A stretch of DNA of 64,000 nucleotides, taken from Zhengitettix transpicula (Eukaryota > Arthropoda > Insecta > Orthoptera > Tetrigidae). Within the stretch, counting starts at the first letter, position 1, and each line of letters starts with the position of its first letter. The stretch covers positions 248,001 through 312,000 of the forward strand of contig JAYJMR010000015.1 of assembly GCA_037074705.1 (NCBI GenBank), written 5' to 3'. Shown piece by piece: positions 42,301 through 56,798 of this stretch. Below the pieces are notes generated by a model. That model was not told where the DNA came from. It saw nothing but the letters and a program-made list of their open reading frames with translations, and searched no databases. A program made the position numbers and the translations under genes.

Positions 42301-44149
42301 AACAATTACGCATTACATCGCAAAACAGTAGAGATATCTAAAAAAAACATACTTTGTTTTATTCAAAATTACATTTTAAACGAACATTTCGAGCTTTTCA
42401 GCAACATCATACGAATACTTTTTAAGAAAATGGCTCTACTTCTATTTCCGATAAAGAAATATATTACGAAAAGTTTTATTCGTATCAGAATTCTGATTTC
42501 ATAACAAATTTAAACAGTTTCGCTACATTAGGACGATTTTTTTGAGACAAATTAAATTAATTTTCAACGTCTAACTGACGAATAACAAAAATATTTACCG
42601 TATTGTTGCGTGTAAATTTATGTGATTCAAAATATATCGATATCTTGTACACTGTTAACATATCTAACAGATATCTCGTTAATAAAGTACAGATTCTGCA
42701 TGTACATTGCGATTCGGCTATTTGTAACCTCTATTCTTGGAGTATCGTCATAATTACGCATTACATCGCAAAACTGTTAAGATATATAAAAAAAACATAC
42801 TTTATTTTATTCAAAATTACATTTGAAACAAACATTCCGAGCATTTTAGCCACATCATACGATTACTTTTTAAGAAAATGGCTCTACTTCTAATCCTGAA
42901 AAAGAGAAATATTTCGAAAAGTTTTATTCGTATTAGAATTTTGATTTCATAAAAAATTTACGCATTTCCATTACAATAAGACGAATTTATTGTGAAAACT
43001 TTAAATATTTTTGAACTTCTTACTGATGAATACAAAAATTATTTAGCGTATTGTTCTGTGTAAATTTATGTGATTCAAAATATATTGATATCTTGTACAC
43101 TGTTAAATATCTAACAGATATCTCGATAATACAGTACTGATTCTGCATATAAATTGTGATTCGGCTATTTGTAACCTCTATTCTTGGAGTATCGTCAGAA
43201 TTACGCATTACATCGCAAAACAGTAGAGACATATAAAAAAAACATACTTTATTTTATTCAAAATTACATTTTAAACGAACATTCCGAGCTTTTTAGCCAC
43301 ATCATACGAATACTTTTTAAGAAAATGGCTCTACTTCTAATCCTGAAAAAGAGAAATATTTCGAAAAGTTTTATTCGTATTAGAATTCTGATTTCATAAA
43401 AAATTTACGCATTTCAATTACAATAAGACGAATTTATTGTGAAAACTTTAAATATTTTTGAACTTCTTACTGATGAATACCAAAATTATTTACCGTATTG
43501 TTCTGTGTAAATTTATGTGATTCAAAATATATTGATATCTTGTACACTGTTAACATATCTAACAGATATCTCGCTAATAAAGTACAGATTCAGTTTATAC
43601 ATTGCGATTCGGCTATTTGTAACCTCTATGCTAAGGGTAGCGTAACAATTACGCATTACATCGCAAAACAGTAGAGATATCTAAAAAAAACATACTTTAT
43701 TTTATTCAAAATTACATTTTAAACGAACATTTCGAGCTTTTCAGCAACATCATACGAATACTTTTTAAGAAAATGGCTCTACTTCTATTTCCGATAAAGA
43801 AATATATTACGAAAAGTTTTATTCGTATCAGAATTCTGATTTCATAACAAATTTAAACAGTTTCGCTACATTAGGACGATTTTTTTGAGACAAATTAAAT
43901 TAATTTTCAACGTCTTACTGATGAATAACAAAAATATTTACCGTATTGTTGCGTGTAAATTTATGTGATTCAACATATATCGATATCTTGTACACTGTTA
44001 AATATCTAACAGATATCTCGATAATACAGTACTGATTCTGCATATAAATTGTGATTCGGCTATTTGTAACCTCTATTCTTGGAGTATCGTCATAATTACG
44101 CATTACATCGCAAAACAGTAGAGATATATATAAAAAACATACTTTATTT
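39356..44149 (+). repeat. 5-monomer HOR 'abcde' followed by a shuffled 'abc-a-de' copy
   Basis: Letters are local labels. a: A-type with 'ttacaataag' and 'aatacaaaaatt' (39356, 41593, 42936). b: A-type with 'cttctacctgatg' (39803, 42040). c: L5/A chimera with 'ctgacgaataac' and 'ctcgttaataaag' (40251, 42488). d: A-type with 'atttaccgtattg' and 'cagattcagttt' (40699, 43383). e: the recurrent L5 (41147, 43831). Order is a b c d e, a b c, a, d e. The displacement 39803 to 42040 is 2237 bp (5 monomers) and 41147 to 43831 is 2684 bp (6 monomers), reflecting the inserted extra 'a'. Confidence 0.8.
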
Positions 44150-47100
44150 TATTCAAAATTACATTTGAAACGAACATTTCGAGCTTTTCAGCAACATCAT
44201 ACGAATACTTTTTAAGAAAATGGCTCTACGTCTATTTCCGATAAAGAAATATATTACGAAAAGTTTTATTCGTATCAGAATTCTGATTTCATAACAAATT
44301 TAAACAGTTTCGCTACATTAGGTCGATTTTTTTGAGACAATTTAAAATATTTTTCAACGTCTAAGTGATGAATAACAAAAATTTACCGTATTGTTCCGTG
44401 TAAATTTACGTGATGCAAAATATATCGATATCTTGTACACTGTTAAAATATCTAACTGATATCTCGCTAATACAGTACAGATTCTGCATATACATTGTGA
44501 TTCCGCTTGTTGTAACCTCTATTCTTGGAGTATCGTCAGAATTACGCATTACATCGCAAAACAGTTGAGACATATAAAAAAAACATACTTTATTTTATTC
44601 AAAATTACATTTGAAACGAACATTCCGAGCTTTTTAGCCACATCATACAAATACTTTTTAAGAAAGTGGCTCTACTTCTAATCCTGAAAAAGAGAAATAT
44701 TTCGAAAAGTTTTATTCGTATTAGAATTTTGATTTCATAAAAAATTTACGCATTTCCATTACAATAAGACGAATTTATTGTGAAAACTTTAAATATTTTT
44801 GAACTTCTTACTGATGAATACAAAAATTATTTAGCGTATTGTTCTGTGTAAATTTATGTGATTGAAAATATATTGATATCTTGTACACTGTTAAATATCT
44901 AACAGATATCTCGATAATACAGTACTGATTCTGCATATAAATTGTGATTCGGCTATTTGTAACCTCTATTCTTGGAGTATCGTCAGAATTACGCATTACA
45001 TCGCAAAACAGTAGAGACATATAAAAAAAACATACTTTATTTTATTCAAAATTACATTTGAAACGAACATTAAGAGCTTTTTAGCCACATCATACAAATA
45101 CTTTTTAAGAAAATGGCTCTACTTCTATTCCTGAAAAAGAGAAATATTTCGAAAAGTTTTATTCGTATTAGAATTCTGATTTCATAAAAAATTTACGCAT
45201 TTCCATTACATTAAGACGAATTTATTGTGAAAACTTTAAATATTTTTGAACTTCTACCTGATGAATACCAAAATTATTTAGCGTATTGCTCTGTGTAAAT
45301 TTATGTGATTCAAAATATATTGATATCTTGTACACTGTTAACATATCTAACAGATATCTCGCTAATGAAGTACAGATTCTGTTTATACATTGCGATTCGG
45401 CTATTTGTAACCTCTATGCTAAGGGTAGCGTAACAATTACGCATTACATCGCAAAACAGTAGAGATATCTAAAAAAACATACTTTGTTTTATTCAAAATT
45501 ACATTTTAAACAAACATTTCGAGCTTTTCAGCAACATCATACGAATACTTTTTAAGAAAATGGCTCTACTTCTATTTCCGATAAAGAAATATATTACGAA
45601 AAGTTTTATTCGTATCAGAATTCTGATTTCATAACAAATTTAAACAGTTTCGCTACATTAGGACGATTTTTTTGAGACAAATTAAATTAATTTTCAACGT
45701 CTAACTGATGAATAACAAAAATATTTACCGTGTTGTTGCGTGTAAATTTATGTGATTCAAAATATATCGATATCTTGTACACTGTTAACATATCTAACAG
45801 ATATCTCGTTAATAAAGTACAGATTCTGCATGTACATTGCGATTCGGCTATTTGTAACCTCTATGCTTAGAGTAGCGTAACAATTACGCATTACATCGCA
45901 AAACAGTAGAGATATCTAAAAAAAACTAACTTTATTTTATTCAAAATTACAATTTAAACAAACATTTTGAGCTTTTCAGTCACATCATAGGAATACTTTT
46001 TAAGAAAATGGCTCTACTTCTATTACCGATAAAGAAAAATATTTCGATAAGTTTTATACGTATCAGAATTCTGATTTCATAACAAATTTAAACAGTTTCG
46101 CGACATTTGGACGATTTTTTTAAAAAATTTAAAATATTTTTCAATGTCTAACTGACGAGTAATAAAAATATTTACCGTATTGTTCAGTGTAAATTTATGT
46201 GATGCAAAATATATCGATATCTTGTACACTGTTAAAATATCTAACTGATATCTCGCTAATACAGTACAGATTCTGCATATACATTGTGATTCGGCTTGTT
46301 GTAACCTCTATTCTTGGAGTATCGTCAGAATTACGCATTATATCGCAAAACAGTAGAGACATATAAAAAAAACATACTTTATTTAATTCAAAATTACATT
46401 TGAAACGAACATTCCGAGCTTTTTTGCCACATCATACAAATACTTTTTAAGAAAGTGGCTCTACTTCTAATCCTGAAAAAGAGAAATATTTCGAAAAGTT
46501 TTATTCGTATTAGAATTCTGATTTCATAAAAAATTTACGCATTTCAATTACAATAAGACGAATTTATTGTGAAAACTTTAAATATTTTTGAACTTCTTAC
46601 TGATGAATACCAAAATTATTTACCGTATTGTTCTGTGTAAATTTATGTGATTCAAAATATATTGATATCTTGTACACTGTTAACATATCTAACAGATATC
46701 TCGCTAATAAAGTACAGATTCTGTTTATACATTGCGATTCGGCTATTTGTAACCTCTATGCTAAGGGTAGCGTAACAATTACGCATTACATCGCAAAACA
46801 GTAGAGATATCTAAAAAAAACATACTTTATTTTATTCAAAATTACATTTTAAACGAACATTTCGAGCTTTTCAGCAACATCATACGAATACTTTTTAAGA
46901 AAATGGCTCTACTTCTATTTCCGATAAAGAAATATATTACGAAAAGTTTTATTCGTATCAGAATTCTGATTTTATAACAAATTTAAACAGTTTCGCTACA
47001 TTAGGACGATTTTTTTGAGACAAATTAAATTAATTTTCAACGTCTTACTGATGAATAACAAAAATATTTACCGTATTGTTGCGTGTAAATTTATGTGATT

Positions 47101-47279
47101 CAAAATATATCGATATCTTGTACACTGTTAAATATCTAACAGATATCTCGATAATACAGTACTGATTCTGCATATAAATTGTGATTCGGCTATTTGTAAC
47201 CTCTATTCTTGGAGTATCGTCATAATTACGCATTACATCGCAAAACTGTTAAGATATATAAAAAAAACATACTTTATTT
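44150..47279 (+). repeat. 7-monomer higher-order repeat, copy 1 (3130 bp)
   Basis: Monomers start at 44278 (f: L3 with 'taggtcgatt' and 'tacgtgatgc'), 44724 (a), 45171 (b), 45618 (c), 46066 (g: L4 with 'gataagttttatacg', 'cgcgacatttgg'), 46513 (d) and 46961 (e). It reads as the 5-mer abcde with f placed before a and g between c and d. Private markers: 'gctctacgtctatttcc', 'gtgattccgc', 'gtgattgaaaat', 'gctaatgaagtac', and 'ccgtgttgttgcg'. Edges are approximate. Confidence 0.9.
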
Positions 47280-50200
47280 TATTCAAAATTACATTTGAAA
47301 CGAACATTTCGAGCTTTTCAGCAACATCATACGAATACTTTTTAAGAAAATGGCTCTACGTCTATTTCCGATAAAGAAATATATTACGAAAAGTTTTATT
47401 CGTATCAGAATTCTGATTTCATAACAAATTTAAACAGTTTCGCTACATTAGGTCGATTTTTTTGAGACAATTTAAAATATTTTTCAACGTCTAAGTGATG
47501 AATAACAAAAATTTACCGTATTGTTCCGTGTAAATTTACGTGATGCAAAATATATCGATATCTTGTACACTGTTAAAATATCTAACTGATATCTCGCTAA
47601 TACAGTACAGATTCTGCATATACATTGTGATTCCGCTTGTTGTAACCTCTATTCTTGGAGTATCGTCAGAATTACGCATTACATCGCAAAACAGTTGAGA
47701 CATATAAAAAAAACATACTTTATTTTATTCAAAATTACATTTGAAACGAACATTCCGAGCTTTTTAGCCACATCATACAAATACTTTTTAAGAAAGTGGC
47801 TCTACTTCTAATCCTGAAAAAGAGAAATATTTCGAAAAGTTTTATTCGTATTAGAATTTTGATTTCATAAAAAATTTACGCATTTCCATTACAATAAGAC
47901 GAATTTATTGTGAAAACTTTAAATATTTTTGAACTTCTTACTGATGAATACAAAAATTATTTAGCGTATTGTTCTGTGTAAATTTATGTGATTGAAAATA
48001 TATTGATATCTTGTACACTGTTAAATATCTAACAGATATCTCGATAATACAGTACTGATTCTGCATATAAATTGTGATTCGGCTATTTGTAACCTCTATT
48101 CTTGGAGTATCGTCAGAATTACGCATTACATCGCAAAACAGTAGAGACATATAAAAAAAACATACTTTATTTTATTCAAAATTACATTTGAAACGAACAT
48201 TAAGAGCTTTTTAGCCACATCATACAAATACTTTTTAAGAAAATGGCTCTACTTCTATTCCTGAAAAAGAGAAATATTTCGAAAAGTTTTATTCGTATTA
48301 GAATTCTGATTTCATAAAAAATTTACGCATTTCCATTACATTAAGACGAATTTATTGTGAAAACTTTAAATATTTTTGAACTTCTACCTGATGAATACCA
48401 AAATTATTTAGCGTATTGCTCTGTGTAAATTTATGTGATTCAAAATATATTGATATCTTGTACACTGTTAACATATCTAACAGATATCTCGCTAATGAAG
48501 TACAGATTCTGTTTATACATTGCGATTCGGCTATTTGTAACCTCTATGCTAAGGGTAGCGTAACAATTACGCATTACATCGCAAAACAGTAGAGATATCT
48601 AAAAAAACATACTTTGTTTTATTCAAAATTACATTTTAAACAAACATTTCGAGCTTTTCAGCAACATCATACGAATACTTTTTAAGAAAATGGCTCTACT
48701 TCTATTTCCGATAAAGAAATATATTACGAAAAGTTTTATTCGTATCAGAATTCTGATTTCATAACAAATTTAAACAGTTTCGCTACATTAGGACGATTTT
48801 TTTGAGACAAATTAAATTAATTTTCAACGTCTAACTGATGAATAACAAAAATATTTACCGTGTTGTTGCGTGTAAATTTATGTGATTCAAAATATATCGA
48901 TATCTTGTACACTGTTAACATATCTAACAGATATCTCGTTAATAAAGTACAGATTCTGCATGTACATTGCGATTCGGCTATTTGTAACCTCTATGCTTAG
49001 AGTAGCGTAACAATTACGCATTACATCGCAAAACAGTAGAGATATCTAAAAAAAACTAACTTTATTTTATTCAAAATTACAATTTAAACAAACATTTTGA
49101 GCTTTTCAGTCACATCATAGGAATACTTTTTAAGAAAATGGCTCTACTTCTATTACCGATAAAGAAAAATATTTCGATAAGTTTTATACGTATCAGAATT
49201 CTGATTTCATAACAAATTTAAACAGTTTCGCGACATTTGGACGATTTTTTTAAAAAATTTAAAATATTTTTCAATGTCTAACTGACGAGTAATAAAAATA
49301 TTTACCGTATTGTTCAGTGTAAATTTATGTGATGCAAAATATATCGATATCTTGTACACTGTTAAAATATCTAACTGATATCTCGCTAATACAGTACAGA
49401 TTCTGCATATACATTGTGATTCGGCTTGTTGTAACCTCTATTCTTGGAGTATCGTCAGAATTACGCATTATATCGCAAAACAGTAGAGACATATAAAAAA
49501 AACATACTTTATTTAATTCAAAATTACATTTGAAACGAACATTCCGAGCTTTTTTGCCACATCATACAAATACTTTTTAAGAAAGTGGCTCTACTTCTAA
49601 TCCTGAAAAAGAGAAATATTTCGAAAAGTTTTATTCGTATTAGAATTCTGATTTCATAAAAAATTTACGCATTTCAATTACAATAAGACGAATTTATTGT
49701 GAAAACTTTAAATATTTTTGAACTTCTTACTGATGAATACCAAAATTATTTACCGTATTGTTCTGTGTAAATTTATGTGATTCAAAATATATTGATATCT
49801 TGTACACTGTTAACATATCTAACAGATATCTCGCTAATAAAGTACAGATTCTGTTTATACATTGCGATTCGGCTATTTGTAACCTCTATGCTAAGGGTAG
49901 CGTAACAATTACGCATTACATCGCAAAACAGTAGAGATATCTAAAAAAAACATACTTTATTTTATTCAAAATTACATTTTAAACGAACATTTCGAGCTTT
50001 TCAGCAACATCATACGAATACTTTTTAAGAAAATGGCTCTACTTCTATTTCCGATAAAGAAATATATTACGAAAAGTTTTATTCGTATCAGAATTCTGAT
50101 TTTATAACAAATTTAAACAGTTTCGCTACATTAGGACGATTTTTTTGAGACAAATTAAATTAATTTTCAACGTCTTACTGATGAATAACAAAAATATTTA

Positions 50201-50409
50201 CCGTATTGTTGCGTGTAAATTTATGTGATTCAAAATATATCGATATCTTGTACACTGTTAAATATCTAACAGATATCTCGATAATACAGTACTGATTCTG
50301 CATATAAATTGTGATTCGGCTATTTGTAACCTCTATTCTTGGAGTATCGTCATAATTACGCATTACATCGCAAAACTGTTAAGATATATAAAAAAAACAT
50401 ACTTTATTT
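47280..50409 (+). repeat. 7-monomer higher-order repeat, copy 2 (3130 bp)
   Basis: Monomers start at 47408, 47854, 48301, 48748, 49196, 49643 and 50091, each exactly 3130 bp after its copy 1 partner. All copy 1 private markers recur, and I found no internal difference on line-by-line reading. The match ends about 50430, where 'caaacattccgagcatttt' replaces 'cgaacatttcgagctttt'. Confidence 0.9.
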
Positions 50410-51432
50410 TATTCAAAATTACATTTGAAACAAACATTCCGAGCATTTTAGCCACATCATACGATTACTTTTTAAGAAAATGGCTCTACTTCTAATCCTG
50501 AAAAAGAGAAATATTTCGAAAAGTTTTATTCGTATTAGAATTTTGATTTCATAAAAAATTTACGCATTTCCATTACAATAAGAAGAATTTATTGTGAAAA
50601 CTTTAAATATTTTTGAACTTCTTACTGATGAATACAAAAATTATTTAGCGTATTGTTCTGTGTAAATTTATGTGATTCAAAATATATTGATATCTTGTAC
50701 ACTGTTAAATATCTAACAGATATCTCGATAATACAGTACTGATTCTGCATATAAATTGTGATTCGGCTATTTGTAACCTCTATTCTTGGAGTATCGTCAG
50801 AATTACGCATTACATCGCAAAACAGTAGAGACATATAAAAAAAACATACTTTATTTTATTCAAAATTACATTTGAAACGAACATTAAGAGCTTTTTAGCC
50901 ACATCATACAAATACTTTTTAAGAAAATGGCTCTACTTCTAATCCTGAAAAAGAGAAATATTTCGAAAAGTTTTATTCGTATTAGAATTCTGATTTCATA
51001 AAAAATTTACGCATTTCCATTACATTAAGACGAATTTATTGTGAAAACTTTAAATATTTTTGAACTTCTACCTGATGAATACCAAAATTATTTAGCGTAT
51101 TGTTCTGTGTAAATTTATGTGATTCAAAATATATTGATATCTTGTACACTGTTAACATATCTAACAGATATCTCGCTAATAAAGTACAGATTCTGTTTAT
51201 ACATTGCGATTCGGCTATTTGTAACCTCTATGCTAAGGGTAACGTAACAATTACGCATTACATCGCAAAACAGTAGAGATATCTAAAAAAAACATACTTT
51301 GTTTTATTCAAAATTACATTTTAAACAAACATTTCGAGCTTTTCAGCAACATCATACGAATACTTTTTAAGAAAATGGCTCTACTTCTATTTCCGATAAA
51401 GAAATATATTACGAAAAGTTTTATTCGTATCA
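50410..51432 (+). repeat. Linker monomers a and b between two HOR blocks
   Basis: The 7-mer continues for two monomers (a at 50538, b at 50985) before the next block starts at 51433. The 'a' monomer keeps the lost EcoRI site (GAATTT) shared with 41593, 42936, 44724 and 47854. The 'b' monomer keeps 'cttctacctgatg'. Confidence 0.75.
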
Positions 51433-54114
51433 GAATTCTGATTTCATAACAAATTTAAACAGTTTCGCTACATTAGGACGATTTTTTTGAGACAAATTAA
51501 ATTAATTTTCAACGTCTAACTGATGAATAACAAAAATATTTACCGTATTGTTGCGTGTAAATTTATGTGATTCAAAATATATCGATATCTTGTACACTGT
51601 TAAATATCTAACAGATATCTCGATAATACAGTACTGATTCTGCATGTACATTGCGATTCGGCTATTTGTAACCTCTATGCTTAGAGTAGCGTAACAATTA
51701 CGCATTACATCGCAAAACAGTAGAGATATCTAAAGAAAACTAACTTTATTTTATTCAAAATTACAATTTAAACAAACATTTCGAGCTTTTCAGCCACATC
51801 ATACGATTACTTTTTAAGAAAATGGCTCTACTTCTATTTCCGATAAAGAAATATATTACGAAAAGTTTTATTCGTATCAGAATTCTGATTTCATAACAAA
51901 TTTAAACAGTTTCGCTACATTAGGACGATTTTTTTGAGACAATTTAAAATATTTTTGAACTTCTACCTGATGAATACCAAAATTATTTAGCGTATTGTTC
52001 TGTGTAAATTTATGTGATTCAAAATATATTGATATCTTGTACACTGTTAACATATCTAACAGATATCTCGCTAATAAAGTACAGATTCTGTTTATACATT
52101 GCGATTCGGCTATTTGTAACCTCTATGCTAAGGATAACGTAACAATTACGCATTACATCGCAAAACAGTAGAGATATCTAAAAAAAACATACTTTGTTTT
52201 ATTCAAAATTACATTTTAAACGAACATTTAGAGCTTTTCAGCAACATCATACGAATACTTTTTAAGAAAATGGCCCTACTTCTATTTCCGATAAAGAAAT
52301 ATATTACGAAAAGTTTTATTCGTATCAGAATTCTGATTTCATAACAAATTTAAACAGTTTCGCTACATTTGGACGATTTTTTTAAAAAATTTAAAATATT
52401 TTTCAATGTCTAACTGACGAGTAATAAAAATATTTACCGTATTGTTCAGTGTAAATTTATGTGATGCAAAATATATCGATATCTTGTACACTGTTAAAAT
52501 ATCTAACTGATATCTCGCTAATACAGTACAGATTCTGCATATACAATGTGATTCGGCTTGTTGTAACCTCTATTCTTGGAGTATCGTCAGAATTACGCAT
52601 TACATCGCAAAACAGTAGAGACATATAAAAAAAACATACTTTATTTTATTCAAAATTACATTTGAAACGAACATTCCGAGCTTTTTAGCCACATCATACA
52701 AATACTTTTTAAGAAAGTGGCTCTACTTCTAATCCTGAAAAAGAGAAATATTTCGAAAAGTTTTATTCGTATTAGAATTCTGATTTCATAAAAAATTTAC
52801 GCATTTCAATTACAATTAGACGAATTTATTGTGAAAACTTTAAATATTTTTGAACTTCTTACTGATGAATACCAAAATTATTTAGCGTATTGTTCTGTGT
52901 AAATTTATGTGATTCAAATATATTGATATCTTGTACACTGTTAACATATCTAACAGATATCTAGCTAATAAAGTACAGATTCTGTTTATCCATTGCGATT
53001 CGGCTATTTGTAACCTCTATGCTAAGGGTAGCGTAACAATTACGCATTACATCGCAAAACAGTAGAGATATCTAAAAAAAACATACTTTATTTTATTCAA
53101 AATTACATTTTAAACGAACATTTCGAGCTTTTCAGCAACATCATACGAATACTTTTTAAGAAAATGGCTCTACTTCTATTTCCGATAAAGAAATATATTA
53201 CGAAAAGTTTTATTCGTATCAGAATTCTGATTTCATAACAAATTTAAACAGTTTCGCTACATTTGGACGATTTTTTTAAAAAATTTAAAATATTTTTCAA
53301 TGTCTAACTGACGAGTAATAAAAATATTTACCGTATTGTTCAGTGTAAATTTATGTGATGCAAAATATATCGATATCTTGTACACTGTTAAAATATCTAA
53401 CTGATATCTCGCTAATACAGTACAGATTCTGCGTATACATTGTGATTCGGCTTGTTGTAACCTCTATTCTTGGAGTATCGTCAGAATTACGCATTACATC
53501 GCAAAACAGTAGAGACATATAAAAAAAACATACTTTATTTTATTCAAAATTACATTTGAAACGAACATTCCGAGCTTTTAGCCACATCATACAAATACTT
53601 TTTAAGAAAGTGGCTCTACTTCTAATCCTGAAAAAGAGAAATATTTCGAAAAGTTTTATTCGTATTAGAATTCTGATTTCATAAAAAATTTACGCATTTC
53701 AATTACAATAAGACGAATTTATTGTGAAAACTTTAAATATTTTTGAACTTCTTACTGATGAATACCAAAATTATTTAGCGTATTGTTCTGTGTAAATTTA
53801 TGTGATTCAAAATATATTGATATCTTGTACACTGTTAACATATCTAACAGATATCTAGCTAATAAAGTACAGATTCTGTTTATCCATTGCGATTCGGCTA
53901 TTTGTAACCTCTATGCTAAGGGTAGCGTAACAATTACGCATTACATCGCAAAACAGTAGAGATATCTAAAAAAAAATACTTTATTTTATTCAAAATTACA
54001 TTTTAAACGAACATTTCGAGCTTTTCAGCAACATCATACGAATACTTTTTAAGAAAATGGCTCTACTTCTATTTCCGATAAAGAAATATATTACGAAAAG
54101 TTTTATTCGTATCA
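51433..54114 (+). repeat. 6-monomer higher-order repeat, family 2, copy 1 (2682 bp)
   Basis: Order is L5/A chimera (51433), L3/b chimera (51880), L4 (52328), A (52775), L4 (53222), A (53668). The chimera at 51880 starts as L3 and switches at 'aaatatttttgaacttc' to the b-type A sequence. Markers include 'ctagctaataaagt', 'tttatccattgcg', 'aagaaaactaac', 'acatttagagc', and 'ggccctacttc'. This 6-mer shares period but not composition with the one at 2711-8076. Confidence 0.9.
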
Positions 54115-56798
54115 GAATTCTGATTTCATAACAAATTTAAACAGTTTCGCTACATTAGGACGATTTTTTTGAGACAAATTAAATTAATTTTCAACGTCTA
54201 ACTGATGAATAACAAAAATATTTACCGTATTGTTGCGTGTAAATTTATGTGATTCAAAATATATCGATATCTTGTACACTGTTAAATATCTAACAGATAT
54301 CTCGATAATACAGTACTGATTCTGCATGTACATTGCGATTCGGCTATTTGTAACCTCTATGCTTAGAGTAGCGTAACAATTACGCATTACATCGCAAAAC
54401 AGTAGAGATATCTAAAGAAAACTAACTTTATTTTATTCAAAATTACAATTTAAACAAACATTTCGAGCTTTTCAGCCACATCATACGATTACTTTTTAAG
54501 AAAATGGCTCTACTTCTATTTCCGATAAAGAAATATATTACGAAAAGTTTTATTCGTATCAGAATTCTGATTTCATAACAAATTTAAACAGTTTCGCTAC
54601 ATTAGGACGATTTTTTTGAGACAATTTAAAATATTTTTGAACTTCTACCTGATGAATACCAAAATTATTTAGCGTATTGTTCTGTGTAAATTTATGTGAT
54701 TCAAAATATATTGATATCTTGTACACTGTTAACATATCTAACAGATATCTCGCTAATAAAGTACAGATTCTGTTTATACATTGCGATTCGGCTATTTGTA
54801 ACCTCTATGCTAAGGGTAACGTAACAATTACGCATTACATCGCAAAACAGTAGAGATATCTAAAAAAAACATACTTTGTTTTATTCAAAATTACATTTTA
54901 AACAAACATTTAGAGCTTTTCAGCAACATCATACGAATACTTTTTAAGAAAATGGCCCTACTTCTATTTCCGATAAAGAAATATATTACGAAAAGTTTTA
55001 TTCGTATCAGAATTCTGATTTCATAACAAATTTAAACAGTTTCGCTACATTTGGACGATTTTTTTAAAAAATTTAAAATATTTTTCAATGTCTAACTGAC
55101 GAGTAATAAAAATATTTACCGTATTGTTCAGTGTAAATTTATGTGATGCAAAATATATCGATATCTTGTACACTGTTAAAATATCTAACTGATATCTCGC
55201 TAATACAGTACAGATTCTGCATATACAATGTGATTCGGCTTGTTGTAACCTCTATTCTTGGAGTATCGTCAGAATTACGCATTACATCGCAAAACAGTAG
55301 AGACATATAAAAAAAACATACTTTATTTTATTCAAAATTACATTTGAAACGAACATTCCGAGCTTTTTAGCCACATCATACAAATACTTTTTAAGAAAGT
55401 GGCTCTACTTCTAATCCTGAAAAAGAGAAATATTTCGAAAAGTTTTATTCGTATTAGAATTCTGATTTCATAAAAAATTTACGCATTTCAATTACAATTA
55501 GACGAATTTATTGTGAAAACTTTAAATATTTTTGAACTTCTTACTGATGAATACCAAAATTATTTAGCGTATTGTTCTGTGTAAATTTATGTGATTCAAA
55601 ATATATTGATATCTTGTACACTGTTAACATATCTAACAGATATCTAGCTAATAAAGTACAGATTCTGTTTATCCATTGCGATTCGGCTATTTGTAACCTC
55701 TATGCTAAGGGTAGCGTAACAATTACGCATTACATCGCAAAACAGTAGAGATATCTAAAAAAAACATACTTTATTTTATTCAAAATTACATTTTAAACGA
55801 ACATTTCGAGCTTTTCAGCAACATCATACGAATACTTTTTAAGAAAATGGCTCTACTTCTATTTCCGATAAAGAAATATATTACGAAAAGTTTTATTCGT
55901 ATCAGAATTCTGATTTCATAACAAATTTAAACAGTTTCGCTACATTTGGACGATTTTTTTAAAAAATTTAAAATATTTTTCAATGTCTAACTGACGAGTA
56001 ATAAAAATATTTACCGTATTGTTCAGTGTAAATTTATGTGATGCAAAATATATCGATATCTTGTACACTGTTAAAATATCTAACTGATATCTCGCTAATA
56101 CAGTACAGATTCTGCGTATACATTGTGATTCGGCTTGTTGTAACCTCTATTCTTGGAGTATCGTCAGAATTACGCATTACATCGCAAAACAGTAGAGACA
56201 TATAAAAAAAACATACTTTATTTTATTCAAAATTACATTTGAAACGAACATTCCGAGCTTTTTAGCCACATCATACAAATACTTTTTAAGAAAGTGGCTC
56301 TACTTCTAATCCTGAAAAAGAGAAATATTTCGAAAAGTTTTATTCGTATTAGAATTCTGATTTCATAAAAAATTTACGCATTTCAATTACAATAAGACGA
56401 ATTTATTGTGAAAACTTTAAATATTTTTGAACTTCTTACTGATGAATACCAAAATTATTTAGCGTATTGTTCTGTGTAAATTTATGTGATTCAAAATATA
56501 TTGATATCTTGTACACTGTTAACATATCTAACAGATATCTAGCTAATAAAGTACAGATTCTGTTTATCCATTGCGATTCGGCTATTTGTAACCTCTATGC
56601 TAAGGGTAGCGTAACAATTACGCATTACATCGCAAAACAGTAGAGATATCTAAAAAAAAATACTTTATTTTATTCAAAATTACATTTTAAACGAACATTT
56701 CGAGCTTTTCAGCAACATCATACGAATACTTTTTAAGAAAATGGCTCTACTTCTATTTCCGATAAAGAAATATATTACGAAAAGTTTTATTCGTATCA
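54115..56798 (+). repeat. 6-monomer higher-order repeat, family 2, copy 2 (2684 bp)
   Basis: Monomers start at 54115, 54562, 55010, 55457, 55905 and 56352. The shared 'gcgtatacattg' (53431 and 56114) and 'tacaattagacg' (52812 and 55494) link copies 1 and 2. 'aaggataacg' in copy 1 (about 52130) is 'agggtaacg' here. The shared loss of 'cat' in the poly-A region ('aaaaaaatacttt') occurs before 54115, 56799 and 59485. Confidence 0.9.

Noticed and set aside
42603..42893. 96-codon plus-strand frame crossing a c-type monomer
   Set aside because: It is open only because of the L5/A chimera at 42488; it lies wholly within satellite sequence and starts at TTG.
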